This document shows positions 43,310 through 51,436 of a DNA stretch of 64,000 nucleotides, in pieces. Each line of letters begins with the position of its first letter. The stretch's first letter is position 1. Both the position numbers and the translations under genes were made by a program. The stretch spans positions 54,020 through 118,019 of the forward strand of contig JBMORL010000061.1 of assembly GCA_049322335.1 (NCBI GenBank). Reading direction: 5' to 3'. The notes beneath the pieces were generated by a model. That model worked only from the letters and a program-made list of their open reading frames with translations, had not been told where the DNA came from and did not search any database. Origin of the DNA: JBMORL01 sp049322335 (lineage in GTDB: Bacteria > Bacteroidota > Bacteroidia > Flavobacteriales_D > UBA2798).

Positions 43310-43651
43310 TTACTTCTCCTTCTTCGAAAGCAGCAGAATTTGTTCTGCGACCACTTCGGTAACGTAGCGTTTGTTACCGTTTTTATCTTCATAGCTGCGG
43401 GAAGTAAGTTTTCCTTCGAGCGCTATTTCTTTTCCTTTTGCCAGGAGTTTTTCTGCGATTTTTGCCGTATTTCCCCAGCAAACGATGTTGTGCCATTGTA
43501 CGTTGTCAACGTATTCGCCATTTTTGTTTTTATAACTTTCGTTGGTGGCGATAGAAAATTTGGCCATTGTTTTTCCTTTTTCGAAGGTTTTGATTTCAGG
43601 TGTTTGTCCGATGTTACCTATCAGTTGTACTTTGTTTCTTAATGTGTTCAT
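43310..43651 (-). CDS. ssb: Single-stranded DNA-binding protein, short form
   Basis: A 113-residue OB-fold SSB beginning MNTLRNKVQLIGNIG, with VQWHNIVCWGNTAKIAEKLL and GKLTSRSYEDKNGNKRYVTE. It ends ILLLSKKEK and lacks the acidic C-terminal tip (DDDIPF-like) that recruits replication partners. Full-length SSBs are about 150-180 residues. So it is probably an accessory paralog rather than the main SSB. The start is ATG 43651; the upstream frame extension is not SSB-like. A CATCTTTG -7-like box lies at 43764-43771 on the minus strand. Confidence 0.9.
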   Translation of the reverse strand: MNTLRNKVQLIGNIGQTPEIKTFEKGKTMAKFSIATNESYKNKNGEYVDNVQWHNIVCWGNTAKIAEKLLAKGKEIALEGKLTSRSYEDKNGNKRYVTEVVAEQILLLSKKEK

Positions 43652-44115
43652 GACTTTTGTTTTTAATATCTGCGCATTATTCAATTTTTTTACGCAGACA
43701 GGTTTAACATTTATTTTATTTTTTGTCGCCTTCACTTTCCCGGGTTTTGTAAAATTGACGATGCAAAGATGTGGTGGTAAAAATCCCCGATCCGGTTATT
43801 TGTCGCTTAGTGTCGGATATAAGCGTTTGAATTTGTTTGTAGCCGCTTGAAAACGGAAAATAAATTGATTAAACTGTAATTTTTAGTATAACCAACAAAG
43901 AGAATTCAATTTCGGTTGTTGAACCAAAAAAACACAAAAGCAGTGTTTATTGTGTGAGTTAGTAAAATGAGAGAGAGAAAGTGATTAATGGTTAGTTGCT
44001 TCTGCGAGGTCGTAAATTAAAAAATGGTTAGGATGGAATAATTTTTGATACCTATAACAGTGAAAAGCAAAAGTCACCTGCTCTTCATTATATCATTTCT
44101 GATTTCTTTTTTCAT

Positions 44116-44178
44116 TTATGCCAAACTGGCATAAGTAATTTTACTTAATGACCCTTGTTGTCATAAGTATAAATACTT
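44116..44178. promoter_or_regulatory. Cluster of dyads, probable operator, in the 630-bp ssb-44283 gap
   Basis: The gap 43652-44282 has no convincing gene. Near its right end are an 8-bp hairpin (44116-44123 with 44127-44134), an overlapping AAGTAA-TT-TTACTT dyad (44133-44146) and a palindrome AAGTATAAATACTT (44165-44178). CATAAGTA occurs directly repeated at 44130 and 44162, 32 bp apart (three helical turns). This resembles a two-site operator upstream of the 44283 gene. The remainder of the gap is AT-rich sequence without recognisable features. Confidence 0.5.
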
Positions 44179-44218
44179 AAACACGAAAAAAAGGTTAACA
44201 ACTATTCTTCATTTTCTT

Positions 44219-44251
44219 TTTGGACAGAGGTTTTGTTTTCCCGAATATTTG
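44219..44251 (+). promoter_or_regulatory. Promoter of the fibre-like gene at 44283
   Basis: TTTG (44219-44222), 21-nt spacer, AATATTTG (44244-44251, one base off consensus). The predicted transcript start is about 26 nt before the ATG. Confidence 0.5.
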
Positions 44252-44282
44252 AATAGTTTAAAAAATGAAAAAACAAAAAATT

Positions 44283-45536
44283 ATGAAAACAAAACTAACA
44301 ATTGCAGCAACTTTACTGGCCACTTTATCTTTGGCACAAGGTGGCGGACAAAAATGGTCGCTTAGCGGAAACAATGTTTCCCAGGGAGATTTTCTGGGAA
44401 CCACCAATTCATCACCTTTAATTTTAAAAACCAATAACCAGGAATGGTTCCGTATCCGTCCAAATGGCGAGTTTAGATTTTTATCTCTCAATAATCCCGG
44501 AGGACTCAGCGGTTTTATGGTTTTAAATACACAGGGTGAAGCCAGCCGGTTGAATTTTACAGGTACAACCAATGATGTAGTAACCGGAGCCGGAACATTT
44601 TCCAATATATCATCATTAACAGGATTTACTTTAAGCGGAAGCAATATCGTTACCAATTTTAATTTAGGTATAGGCGTGGCGACTCCAACCACAATGTTTC
44701 ATGTAGGAGGAACCGGTTTATTCAATGGAGATCTTACCACAACAAGTAATATGTATGTAAATGGTACACTTAAAGTAGGAACTAATTCTGTTTTTGTGGG
44801 AACGGGTGTAACGGATAATTTTATTTATACAGATAACGGTGCGTTAAGAATAAATGGTAACGAAGGACAACCCACATTACAAAACACGGCAATTAATCCT
44901 GACGGAGCGGTGGCCACCGTTGGTTTTCCTGCTGGTGATATTCACGGGCCTAATCTTGCGCAGATCGGACAGATTCATTTAATGGCAAAAGATTTTATGA
45001 TGATTTCGGGGACGAATCCCACGCTTACATTCAAGCAAACTTATTCCACCACAACACCTTCTCCAAACGTAAACGGAGAAATGGCTATTGAATACGTAAA
45101 CACAGTGGAAGGAACAGAAACAGTAACCGGAATAAATTTTTGGAAACCTTTTCCTAATACAAACGGATTTGATAACTATCTCCTTTTTGTAAGAACGGAT
45201 GGTAATATAGGAATCGGAACAGCCACACCCGATCATAAACTGGATGTGTGCGGAACAATTCGCAGCAAGGAAGTATTTGTAGAGGTAGGATGGTGCGACT
45301 ATGTTTTTGATGAAAGTTATAAATTAAAGCCACTCTATGAAGTAGAAGAATATATAAAAAAGAATCATCATCTCCCCGGGATAGAGTCAGAAAAGGAAAT
45401 TGAAACTAACGGTCTTAAGCTTGCTGAAATGAGTGCCAAACACATGGAAAAGATAGAAGAGCTTACACTATATATTATTGAACAGCAAAAACAGATTGAT
45501 GCGTTGAAGAAAGAGATGGAAGAGTTGAAGAAATAA
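44283..45536 (+). CDS. Fibre-like secreted protein with coiled-coil C-terminus
   Basis: A 417-residue exported protein (signal peptide LTIAATLLATLSLAQ). The middle has VGIG-type strand repeats (LGIGVATPTTMFHVGG, NIGIGTATPDHKLDVCG), like the S74 fibre protein at 36828. The C-terminus (KKNHHLPGIESEKEIETNG, then MEKIEELTLYIIEQQKQIDA) is a heptad coiled coil that should trimerise. It lacks the SDERLKKD self-cleaving dyad. The T9SS-sorted BNR-like gene follows after 27 bp, so this repeats the fibre-plus-T9SS gene order seen at 35611-40237. Start ATG 44283 fits the signal peptide; an ATG at 44265 is possible. Confidence 0.8.
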   Translation: MKTKLTIAATLLATLSLAQGGGQKWSLSGNNVSQGDFLGTTNSSPLILKTNNQEWFRIRPNGEFRFLSLNNPGGLSGFMVLNTQGEASRLNFTGTTNDVVTGAGTFSNISSLTGFTLSGSNIVTNFNLGIGVATPTTMFHVGGTGLFNGDLTTTSNMYVNGTLKVGTNSVFVGTGVTDNFIYTDNGALRINGNEGQPTLQNTAINPDGAVATVGFPAGDIHGPNLAQIGQIHLMAKDFMMISGTNPTLTFKQTYSTTTPSPNVNGEMAIEYVNTVEGTETVTGINFWKPFPNTNGFDNYLLFVRTDGNIGIGTATPDHKLDVCGTIRSKEVFVEVGWCDYVFDESYKLKPLYEVEEYIKKNHHLPGIESEKEIETNGLKLAEMSAKHMEKIEELTLYIIEQQKQIDALKKEMEELKK

Positions 45537-45563
45537 ACCAAACAACATTTAAATTAAATGGTT

Positions 45564-48500
45564 ATGAAAACAATAAAAATAATTTTAACCATTTCAGCTC
45601 TTTTGTTTTTTCACCTGTCGGATGCCCAGCAAAGACGATGGGAAACAGGAAATAAAACACTTTACGAGATAAAGGCTGAAATGGAAACATACTTCGCGGG
45701 ATTACGGGATACCATTCCCGATACTTCATTTTATGCTGAAGGAAGTGAATACAATGAATTTCAAAAATTTCTTGATTTTTGGGAACCACGTCTTTTTCCT
45801 CACGGAGATTTTGATAGTTATCACAAAAATTTATTCAATTATTATAATCAACAGGGAATGAGCAGAGCAGGGGGTTCTTGTGGTGTGGTTTCTATTCCCT
45901 ATACATGGAATGAAATCGGGCCGGTAAAAAAGCCAATAGGATCAAGTGCTTCGAATGGTGGAACAGATCAGGGAACCGGACCTTTACGTAATCTCACCTT
46001 TTATCAACCAATGCCCAATCACATGCTCACTTGCTCATGGAGCGGAGGATTATTCTATTCTTCTACTTCGGGTAATTCGTGGGTAGTAGGAGGCACCGAT
46101 GGGGTTATTGGACCGATTATCAGAACAGGAGCAAGAGATGCTGTATTTGCTCCCAGCTCTTCCAATACATGGTATGTTGCTCTTTCAGGAAGTGGAGAAC
46201 CGGGATGGATGATGTATTCAGGAGGAATTTACAGAACGTATAACCAGGGAGGCACCTGGCAACAAATTGGCGGACAACTACAGTTGAACGGCATATGGAA
46301 CGTAATAGAAAAAATTCTTGTACCGGCCAATAATCCGGATGTTATGTATGTAGCTACTGCAGGAGGATTATATAAGGGAACATTTATAAATGACCCTAAC
46401 CCGGCAAACGTTATATGGACATTAATCGAAACCGGAAAAATAATGGACATAGAGCTTCGGCCCGCCAACAATGATATTCTTTATTTTACCCGTTTTAACG
46501 GAACAACCTTCGAAGTAGGACAATATGATCATTCTTCTTCAGGTATTTCCTATTTTACTTTACCCATTACGGTTGCTGCCCCTACATACGAAAATGTAAA
46601 AATAGAAGTAACCAACGCCAATTCTGATAAACTATATGTATTATTCAATCACGCTTCGGAAAATGTATGGGGCTATAACTGTGCCTCTCCTAACGGACTT
46701 TCGCCCATTTATACTTATGATCCCACTGCGGTAAGCTGGTCGTTCATTCAAAATGCATACGTAACATTTGGCGGAGGAAATGGTTTCGGGGTTTCACAGG
46801 TTAATCAAAATAATTTTCTTATATCCAATGACGACAGATATAAATCGGTAATCGGAGGAACTACCACTACGTATATGAGCGGCACAACAGGGTGTGCTAC
46901 AGGACATAGTTCCACAAATAAATATCAATACCATGTAGACATTGAAGACTTCGTTTATCATCCGGCTATTCCAAACGAAGTGTGGACGACCAATCATGGC
47001 GGTATTTACCGGTCAACGGATAACGGGCAAACATGGACAAATATGAGCATTGGTATTGGTTGTGCAGAACCATTGGGGTTTTCTGATTTTAGCAGGGAAC
47101 CCGATAAGTCGTTATTGGGATTGTATCATGATGGATCTATTAAAACCATAACGCCCTATTACAATGGCTGGCTGCCTGATTGGCAAAGGATAAGTGACGG
47201 AGATGGAACCACTCCGGCATTTGACAGCCAAAACAGTAATAAAATATATACTTCTTCACAGAACGGTAACTGGTATTATTCTTCCAGCTATGGCCCTTTA
47301 ACAAGTTTCTATGGAGTAAGTGATAACTGGCATTCGCATATTGATGTAAATAAATTTACTGAGAATTGGATATATCTTCTTGGAACAAACGGTGGTGGTG
47401 GAAAAAAAGTACTTCGTTCATTCAATAATGGAGTTACGAGGACTGATATCTCACCAAATTTTTCAGTGGTATTGCCACTCACATCTTTTTCTTATAACCT
47501 TTGGGATGTATATTCTTCTCCTAAAGACATTAACACATTAGCAGTACACGTTCTCTCTGAAGAAACTTCTTTTGCTTCCTGCGGAGCTACAGATACTGTG
47601 ACAGCCCATCGGTTATTCATCACCAGAAACGCCAATGACCCCAATGTGGCTAATGTTGTTAGTTCGTGGATAGAAATTCCACTACCGGTTAATAAATGGA
47701 TAAGTGATGTGGAATTTGATTGGGAAAACTCCAATATTATTTATGTTTCATTTGGTTCATCTGATGATTTTTCAGGTAATCCTTGCGGAATGGAAATGAT
47801 TTATAAACTGGATATTTCAAACCCATCCCTTCTAAGTAGCTGTAACTGTAATACCGGTGTTTGTACAGATCTTACACTTAACCTGCCACGCACAGGCGTT
47901 GGAGGAAGATCAATTGCAATGGAGAGGGGAAGTAACGGTGGGTTGTATTTAGCAACTGATGTGGGCGTATTTTATACCAATAACGAAATGCTGCAGAATA
48001 CATCACTTACGGATAAATGGCAAAAATTCGGACCTAATTTACCCTCCACCGGTTCGGGATCACTTACAATAAACTATAACCTGAACAGGATAAGAGTGGC
48101 ATGTTTTGGCCGGGGGATATGGGAGACTAATTTGTTTTGCCCCATCAATTACGATCTCACCGAAACAGCTGTTTATTCCTCCGACCAATACCTTGAAGCA
48201 GAAAACAACATCACTTCTACAGCCACAGTGAATGCCCCGCGCAATGTAACCTACCGTGCCGGAAACAGAATTCATTTGCAGCCGAATTTCCGGGCGTATA
48301 ACGGAAGTAAATTTCATGCCTTCATTCACGCCTGCAATCATTCCGGAAACAGTTTCAGAATTGCACCTGTTGATGACGGGGAACAATGGACAGAAAATAC
48401 CGAAATAAAAACGGAAGAAGGATTTACTTTGTTTCCGAATCCCACCAGTGGTGAGCTGAATATAAATATCGATTCCGAAATTTCAGGTATGCAGTATTCA

Positions 48501-48662
48501 ATAAAAGCGTATGACCTTAGCGGGAAAATGGTTTTTTCTAAAAACAATTTATTAAAAGGAAAAAATACTTTCGATTTTTCCACATTGGAAAACGGAATTT
48601 ATTTTATTGAAGTGATAAACTCCGATGGAGAAAGACAGGTAAAAAAACTGGTGAAAAACTAA
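45564..48662 (+). CDS. T9SS-sorted BNR/sortilin-like beta-propeller protein
   Basis: A 1032-residue exported protein (signal peptide ends HLSDAQ). It has several BNR-type repeats, e.g. GGIYRTYNQGGTWQQIG, GGIYRSTDNGQTWTNMS and GGLYLATDVGVFYTNN, giving a sortilin-like beta-propeller. A stretch YSSDQYLEAENNITSTATVN with YRAGNRIHLQPNF is a domain often found before T9SS tails. The C-terminus is a sorting domain (LFPNPTSGELNINID, NGIYFIEVINSDGERQVKKL). Probably cell-surface attached; ligand or substrate unknown. ATG 45564 is preferred over 45558. Confidence 0.88.
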   Translation: MKTIKIILTISALLFFHLSDAQQRRWETGNKTLYEIKAEMETYFAGLRDTIPDTSFYAEGSEYNEFQKFLDFWEPRLFPHGDFDSYHKNLFNYYNQQGMSRAGGSCGVVSIPYTWNEIGPVKKPIGSSASNGGTDQGTGPLRNLTFYQPMPNHMLTCSWSGGLFYSSTSGNSWVVGGTDGVIGPIIRTGARDAVFAPSSSNTWYVALSGSGEPGWMMYSGGIYRTYNQGGTWQQIGGQLQLNGIWNVIEKILVPANNPDVMYVATAGGLYKGTFINDPNPANVIWTLIETGKIMDIELRPANNDILYFTRFNGTTFEVGQYDHSSSGISYFTLPITVAAPTYENVKIEVTNANSDKLYVLFNHASENVWGYNCASPNGLSPIYTYDPTAVSWSFIQNAYVTFGGGNGFGVSQVNQNNFLISNDDRYKSVIGGTTTTYMSGTTGCATGHSSTNKYQYHVDIEDFVYHPAIPNEVWTTNHGGIYRSTDNGQTWTNMSIGIGCAEPLGFSDFSREPDKSLLGLYHDGSIKTITPYYNGWLPDWQRISDGDGTTPAFDSQNSNKIYTSSQNGNWYYSSSYGPLTSFYGVSDNWHSHIDVNKFTENWIYLLGTNGGGGKKVLRSFNNGVTRTDISPNFSVVLPLTSFSYNLWDVYSSPKDINTLAVHVLSEETSFASCGATDTVTAHRLFITRNANDPNVANVVSSWIEIPLPVNKWISDVEFDWENSNIIYVSFGSSDDFSGNPCGMEMIYKLDISNPSLLSSCNCNTGVCTDLTLNLPRTGVGGRSIAMERGSNGGLYLATDVGVFYTNNEMLQNTSLTDKWQKFGPNLPSTGSGSLTINYNLNRIRVACFGRGIWETNLFCPINYDLTETAVYSSDQYLEAENNITSTATVNAPRNVTYRAGNRIHLQPNFRAYNGSKFHAFIHACNHSGNSFRIAPVDDGEQWTENTEIKTEEGFTLFPNPTSGELNINIDSEISGMQYSIKAYDLSGKMVFSKNNLLKGKNTFDFSTLENGIYFIEVINSDGERQVKKLVKN

Positions 48663-48675
48663 TCGGAAAAATGAA

Positions 48676-48706
48676 AAAAATGCCCCGGATTTTCCGGGGC
48701 ATTTTT
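48676..48706 (+). terminator. Terminator of the fibre/BNR operon
   Basis: A 13-bp perfect stem (48676-48688 with 48694-48706, core TGCCCCGG / CCGGGGCA) ends in TTTTTGTTTT, 13 bp after the stop. It can also serve the convergent GIY-YIG gene. Confidence 0.9.
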
Positions 48707-48731
48707 GTTTTGTCATGTTTTCGGTTTTTTC

Positions 48732-49070
48732 TCAATCCACAAACAAAATCTCCATTTTACTTTCATTAAGAACCGGAACATAACCCAATTTGACCAGTGT
48801 TGATCCCAGCATCAGTCTCAACGCTTTTTTTCCAGCAGTAGTTTTAAAATAAAATTCCCTTTTCCGTGCATCTTCTTCAAATAAATAATGTTCGCAGAAA
48901 ATTAATTTCAAAGGCCTGCGACAGGATGTGCTTTTCGTCCCTCCCGAATTATGATTTTCGATGCGTTGTTCAAGATTAGTAGAGAATCCAACATAAAGCA
49001 AACGGTCTTTTTCACTAAATAAAACATAAACGCAAAAGGGAAGAGGCATGGAGGGTTTCATAAAAAACAT
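48732..49070 (-). CDS. GIY-YIG superfamily nuclease-like protein
   Basis: A 112-residue single-domain protein of the UPF0213/YhbQ type. The GIY-YIG strands appear as VYVLFSEKDRLLYVGFSTN (VYV and YVG), followed by the helix with catalytic-type Arg (LEQRIENHN) and a conserved Glu region (FEEDARKREFYFKT). Such small proteins are often linked to DNA repair or are relics of mobile elements; the role of this subfamily is not settled. Possible starts are ATG 49070, 49061 or 49049. Confidence 0.85.
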   Translation of the reverse strand: MFFMKPSMPLPFCVYVLFSEKDRLLYVGFSTNLEQRIENHNSGGTKSTSCRRPLKLIFCEHYLFEEDARKREFYFKTTAGKKALRLMLGSTLVKLGYVPVLNESKMEILFVD

Positions 49071-49078
49071 TTATCTAA

Positions 49079-49113
49079 CATGTAGCAGACCTCCTAAAGT
49101 CGGTCGCTACATG
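49079..49113. repeat. REP-like palindrome
   Basis: CATGTAGC (49079-49086) pairs with GCTACATG (49106-49113), and the stem continues GAC/GTC after a one-base bulge. It lies between the GIY-YIG gene and the tRNA-Val terminator. Confidence 0.5.
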
Positions 49114-49130
49114 ACGATGAAGTGTAAAAA

Positions 49131-49162
49131 AGCCCCGCAAGATTTCTTGCGGGGCTTTTTTT
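49131..49162 (-). terminator. Terminator of tRNA-Val (bidirectional)
   Basis: An 11-bp stem AGCCCCGCAAG / CTTGCGGGGCT (49131-49141 with 49146-49156) has T-runs on both strands. It lies 13 nt after the tRNA 3' end on the minus strand. Confidence 0.88.
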
Positions 49163-49174
49163 CTACTTCATCGG

Positions 49175-49249
49175 TGGGAGTTGAGGGATTCGAACCCCCG
49201 ACCCTCTGCTTGTAAGGCAGATGCTCTGAACCAGCTGAGCTAAACTCCC
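49175..49249 (-). tRNA. tRNA-Val (anticodon TAC)
   Basis: A 75-nt cloverleaf on the minus strand. Acceptor GGGAGTT/AACTCCC, D-arm GCTCAGCTGGTTCAGAGC, anticodon loop CTTACAA with TAC (complement of 49212-49214), T-arm GGGTTCGAATCCC, discriminator A. The 3' CCA is not fully encoded (ACCGA follows). Confidence 0.95.
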
Positions 49250-49275
49250 GATAAATTTTCTTTCTTCTCTGAACT

Positions 49276-49293
49276 ATCACGCCAAGGCGTGAT
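49276..49293. repeat. Palindrome in the tRNA-Val leader
   Basis: ATCACGCC-AA-GGCGTGAT, a perfect 8-bp inverted repeat, lies between the predicted tRNA-Val transcription start and the mature 5' end. It would therefore be in the precursor. Confidence 0.6.
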
Positions 49294-49317
49294 CAACTCA
49301 CTTTTTAATTGGGGACG

Positions 49318-49348
49318 CAAATATATAGTTTTACCCTTTTCAGGCAAA
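49318..49348 (-). promoter_or_regulatory. Promoter of tRNA-Val
   Basis: On the minus strand TTTG (complement of 49345-49348), 19-nt spacer, TATATTTG (complement of 49318-49325): a full consensus match. The leader is about 60 nt. Confidence 0.8.
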
Positions 49349-49355
49349 AAAAATC

Positions 49356-50264
49356 TTATTTCTCTCCAAATTGTACCGTGTATTCCATTTTCAGTTCCGT
49401 GGAAATGGGCACTTTACTTATCTCTTTTCCAGCCATTTTGCCGGTAGCCGTACCACTTATTTTAACATCATAGGTGCTCTTCAGTACTTTCCCTTTTTCG
49501 ATGTCAATTTCTACGGTCCCCGTTTGCGTTCCCGACATTTCCTGGTACAATTCATAACCCCCGGGAAATATCGTGGGCTTAAGGTCTTTCAGCGGACTCA
49601 TGGTAGAATTAATGTCAATCACCGCAATGCCATTGTCGGCCGATTTCAGCGTATACCCGTTTTTATAAGAGCAGGGATAACCATAGGTGATATCCACGGT
49701 TCTTTCCCATTTCTCACCTACTGCTACCGGCACATCGGGAAAAACACCCATTGCATTTTGCAGATTTTCCATCATGATCTTATTATCATCAAGTATGGAA
49801 TCAGGAGCGCCAAAACTGTACATGCCATCGGCACCGGTAAGATCAAGCACATTGCCCCGCGTGTCCAGTTTCATAGTGATCTCATATTTCATCATCCCCG
49901 AAAACATCATAGCCGAGGGATCGTTGAATGTGGCAGAATCTTCCGAATTAAATCCACCGAATTTCATACGGTCGTATTTGCCTTTAATAGTAGAAACACC
50001 GTTTTCATCCACATCCAGCACCTCGTATTTCCATACCGATTCCATGTTAATGGGTGTTGAATTCTCTTTTCCCGATTCATCGGTAGAAGTCACTTTTTCA
50101 TCCCACTTCAGCGTTACATAATACACTTCTCCTTTCGTGTATTTGTTCAATATCTCAATTTTACCGTCAGCTTTTTTATCTTCCTTCTTGCCGGTTTCCC
50201 CGCCACCGCAGGCAATAAAAAACAGTACAAAAGGAAGTAGATAAAAGACATTTAATTTTTTCAT
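49356..50264 (-). CDS. DUF6263-like lipoprotein
   Basis: A 302-residue lipoprotein with lipobox FIAC (C19) followed by GGGETGKKEDKK. The body has YYVTLKWDEKVTSTDESG, GKYDRMKFGGF, VGEKWERTVDITYG and KVLKSTYDVKISG, the strand pattern of Bacteroidota lipoproteins annotated as DUF6263. Function unknown. The start is ATG 50264 at the signal peptide; the ORF extends 14 codons upstream without one. The family name is from memory. Confidence 0.72.
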   Translation of the reverse strand: MKKLNVFYLLPFVLFFIACGGGETGKKEDKKADGKIEILNKYTKGEVYYVTLKWDEKVTSTDESGKENSTPINMESVWKYEVLDVDENGVSTIKGKYDRMKFGGFNSEDSATFNDPSAMMFSGMMKYEITMKLDTRGNVLDLTGADGMYSFGAPDSILDDNKIMMENLQNAMGVFPDVPVAVGEKWERTVDITYGYPCSYKNGYTLKSADNGIAVIDINSTMSPLKDLKPTIFPGGYELYQEMSGTQTGTVEIDIEKGKVLKSTYDVKISGTATGKMAGKEISKVPISTELKMEYTVQFGEK

Positions 50265-50337
50265 GGTATTGGTTTTCTTCAAATGTAAACAACATTTGGA
50301 ATTCAAAATAATGTTATTTCATTATCAGAAATCGGGT

Positions 50338-50569
50338 TTTCCCCCTCTTGCGCCCGTCCCCGGACTTGTGGAAGCAGAAGAGGGAGGGCGCCCGTTCTTA
50401 TCGAAGCATCAGGGTGAGGTTAATTGTGATTTGAAAGAAAATTTTCAACCCTTTCCCAAAACACAACAAGAAACCAAAAAGTATTTCCCCCCCTCTCTCG
50501 TGCTTGTCACGCGTAATCGCATGAGAGAGGGGCCCAGGGGCCTGCCCTGATCGAAGCATCAGGGTGAGG
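50338..50569. repeat. Two copies of a mosaic palindromic repeat
   Basis: The 335-bp space 50265-50599 holds two related units. Each has a long-armed inverted repeat (about 50341-50387, and 50487-50531 with CCCCTCTCTC / GAGAGAGGGG-type arms) and ends in the identical 19-mer TCGAAGCATCAGGGTGAGG (50401-50419 and 50551-50569). The second unit also forms CCCTGAT / ATCAGGG. The CTCTCCCC-type arms recall the element at 587-655. Reading frames through it on both strands overlap real genes and look spurious. Confidence 0.7.
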
Positions 50570-50599
50570 ACAAAGGTTTTTTTTCTTAAGTTTACACCA

Positions 50600-51436
50600 A
50601 TGAAACACCATCTGCTATCCATCCTGCTTTCATGCATGTCTTTTACTGCATTCTGTGGTAACGACAATTTTATGGTGGGCGCGCGCTCCGCAGGAATGGC
50701 GCACACATCAGTTACACTTACCGACATATGGGCCATACATCATAACCAGGCCGGACTGGCATTTTTAGAACATCCTTCGGCATCGGTATATTATGAAAAC
50801 CGGTTTATGATAAAGGAAATGGGACTAAGCGCTGTAGCTTTTGCCATGCCCGCCAAAAGCGGAACTTTTGGGATAGTTTACCATAATTTCGGGTATTCAC
50901 AATATGCAGAAACAAAATTCGGAATTGCTTACGGAAGAAAACTCAGTGAAAAACTTTCGGCTGGCATTCAGCTTAACTATAATACCATCCGCCTCGGGGA
51001 TATTTACGGAAAAAACCAGGCGCTCACCGGTGAAATTGGCGTGCGCGCACAACTTACCGATGAACTAACGCTGGGCGCACATGTGTATAATGTAAGCCGT
51101 GCAAAACTGTCGGGATATAATAACGAATACATCCCCACCATCATGCGGCTCGGAATGGATTATAAAATTTCAAAAAAAGTTTTTGTCGCTGCCGAAGCCC
51201 AAAAAGATATTGATAACAGGATTATTTTTAAATCAGGAATAGAGTATCATGTTATCGAAGCCATTTATCTCAGGGCGGGAATTTCCACCAATCCCGTACT
51301 CAATACATTCGGATTCGGGTTGGCACACAAAGGCATTCATCTGGATGTGGCAGCATCCTATCACCAGGTGCTTGGATTTTCTCCGCAGGTATCGCTCACT
51401 TATAACTTCATCAAACAAAACAAACCCGCACCCTGA
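50600..51436 (+). CDS. PorV/FadL-like outer-membrane beta-barrel protein
   Basis: A 278-residue exported protein (signal peptide near ILLSCMSFTAFC). The start of the mature protein, GARSAGMAHTSVTLTDIWAI and HHNQAGLAF, is the hallmark of PorV/PorQ-like and FadL-like barrels of Bacteroidota; alternating amphipathic strands follow. PorV itself shuttles T9SS cargo, but this protein could be a PorQ- or UPF0164-like relative. The next gene overlaps its stop by one base (TGATG), so the pair is translationally coupled. ATG 50600 is the start consistent with the signal peptide. Confidence 0.78.
   Translation: MKHHLLSILLSCMSFTAFCGNDNFMVGARSAGMAHTSVTLTDIWAIHHNQAGLAFLEHPSASVYYENRFMIKEMGLSAVAFAMPAKSGTFGIVYHNFGYSQYAETKFGIAYGRKLSEKLSAGIQLNYNTIRLGDIYGKNQALTGEIGVRAQLTDELTLGAHVYNVSRAKLSGYNNEYIPTIMRLGMDYKISKKVFVAAEAQKDIDNRIIFKSGIEYHVIEAIYLRAGISTNPVLNTFGFGLAHKGIHLDVAASYHQVLGFSPQVSLTYNFIKQNKPAP

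Noticed and set aside
50398..50736. 112-aa minus-strand frame across the mosaic repeats
   Set aside because: It runs through repeat DNA and the signal-peptide region of the PorV-like gene on the other strand.
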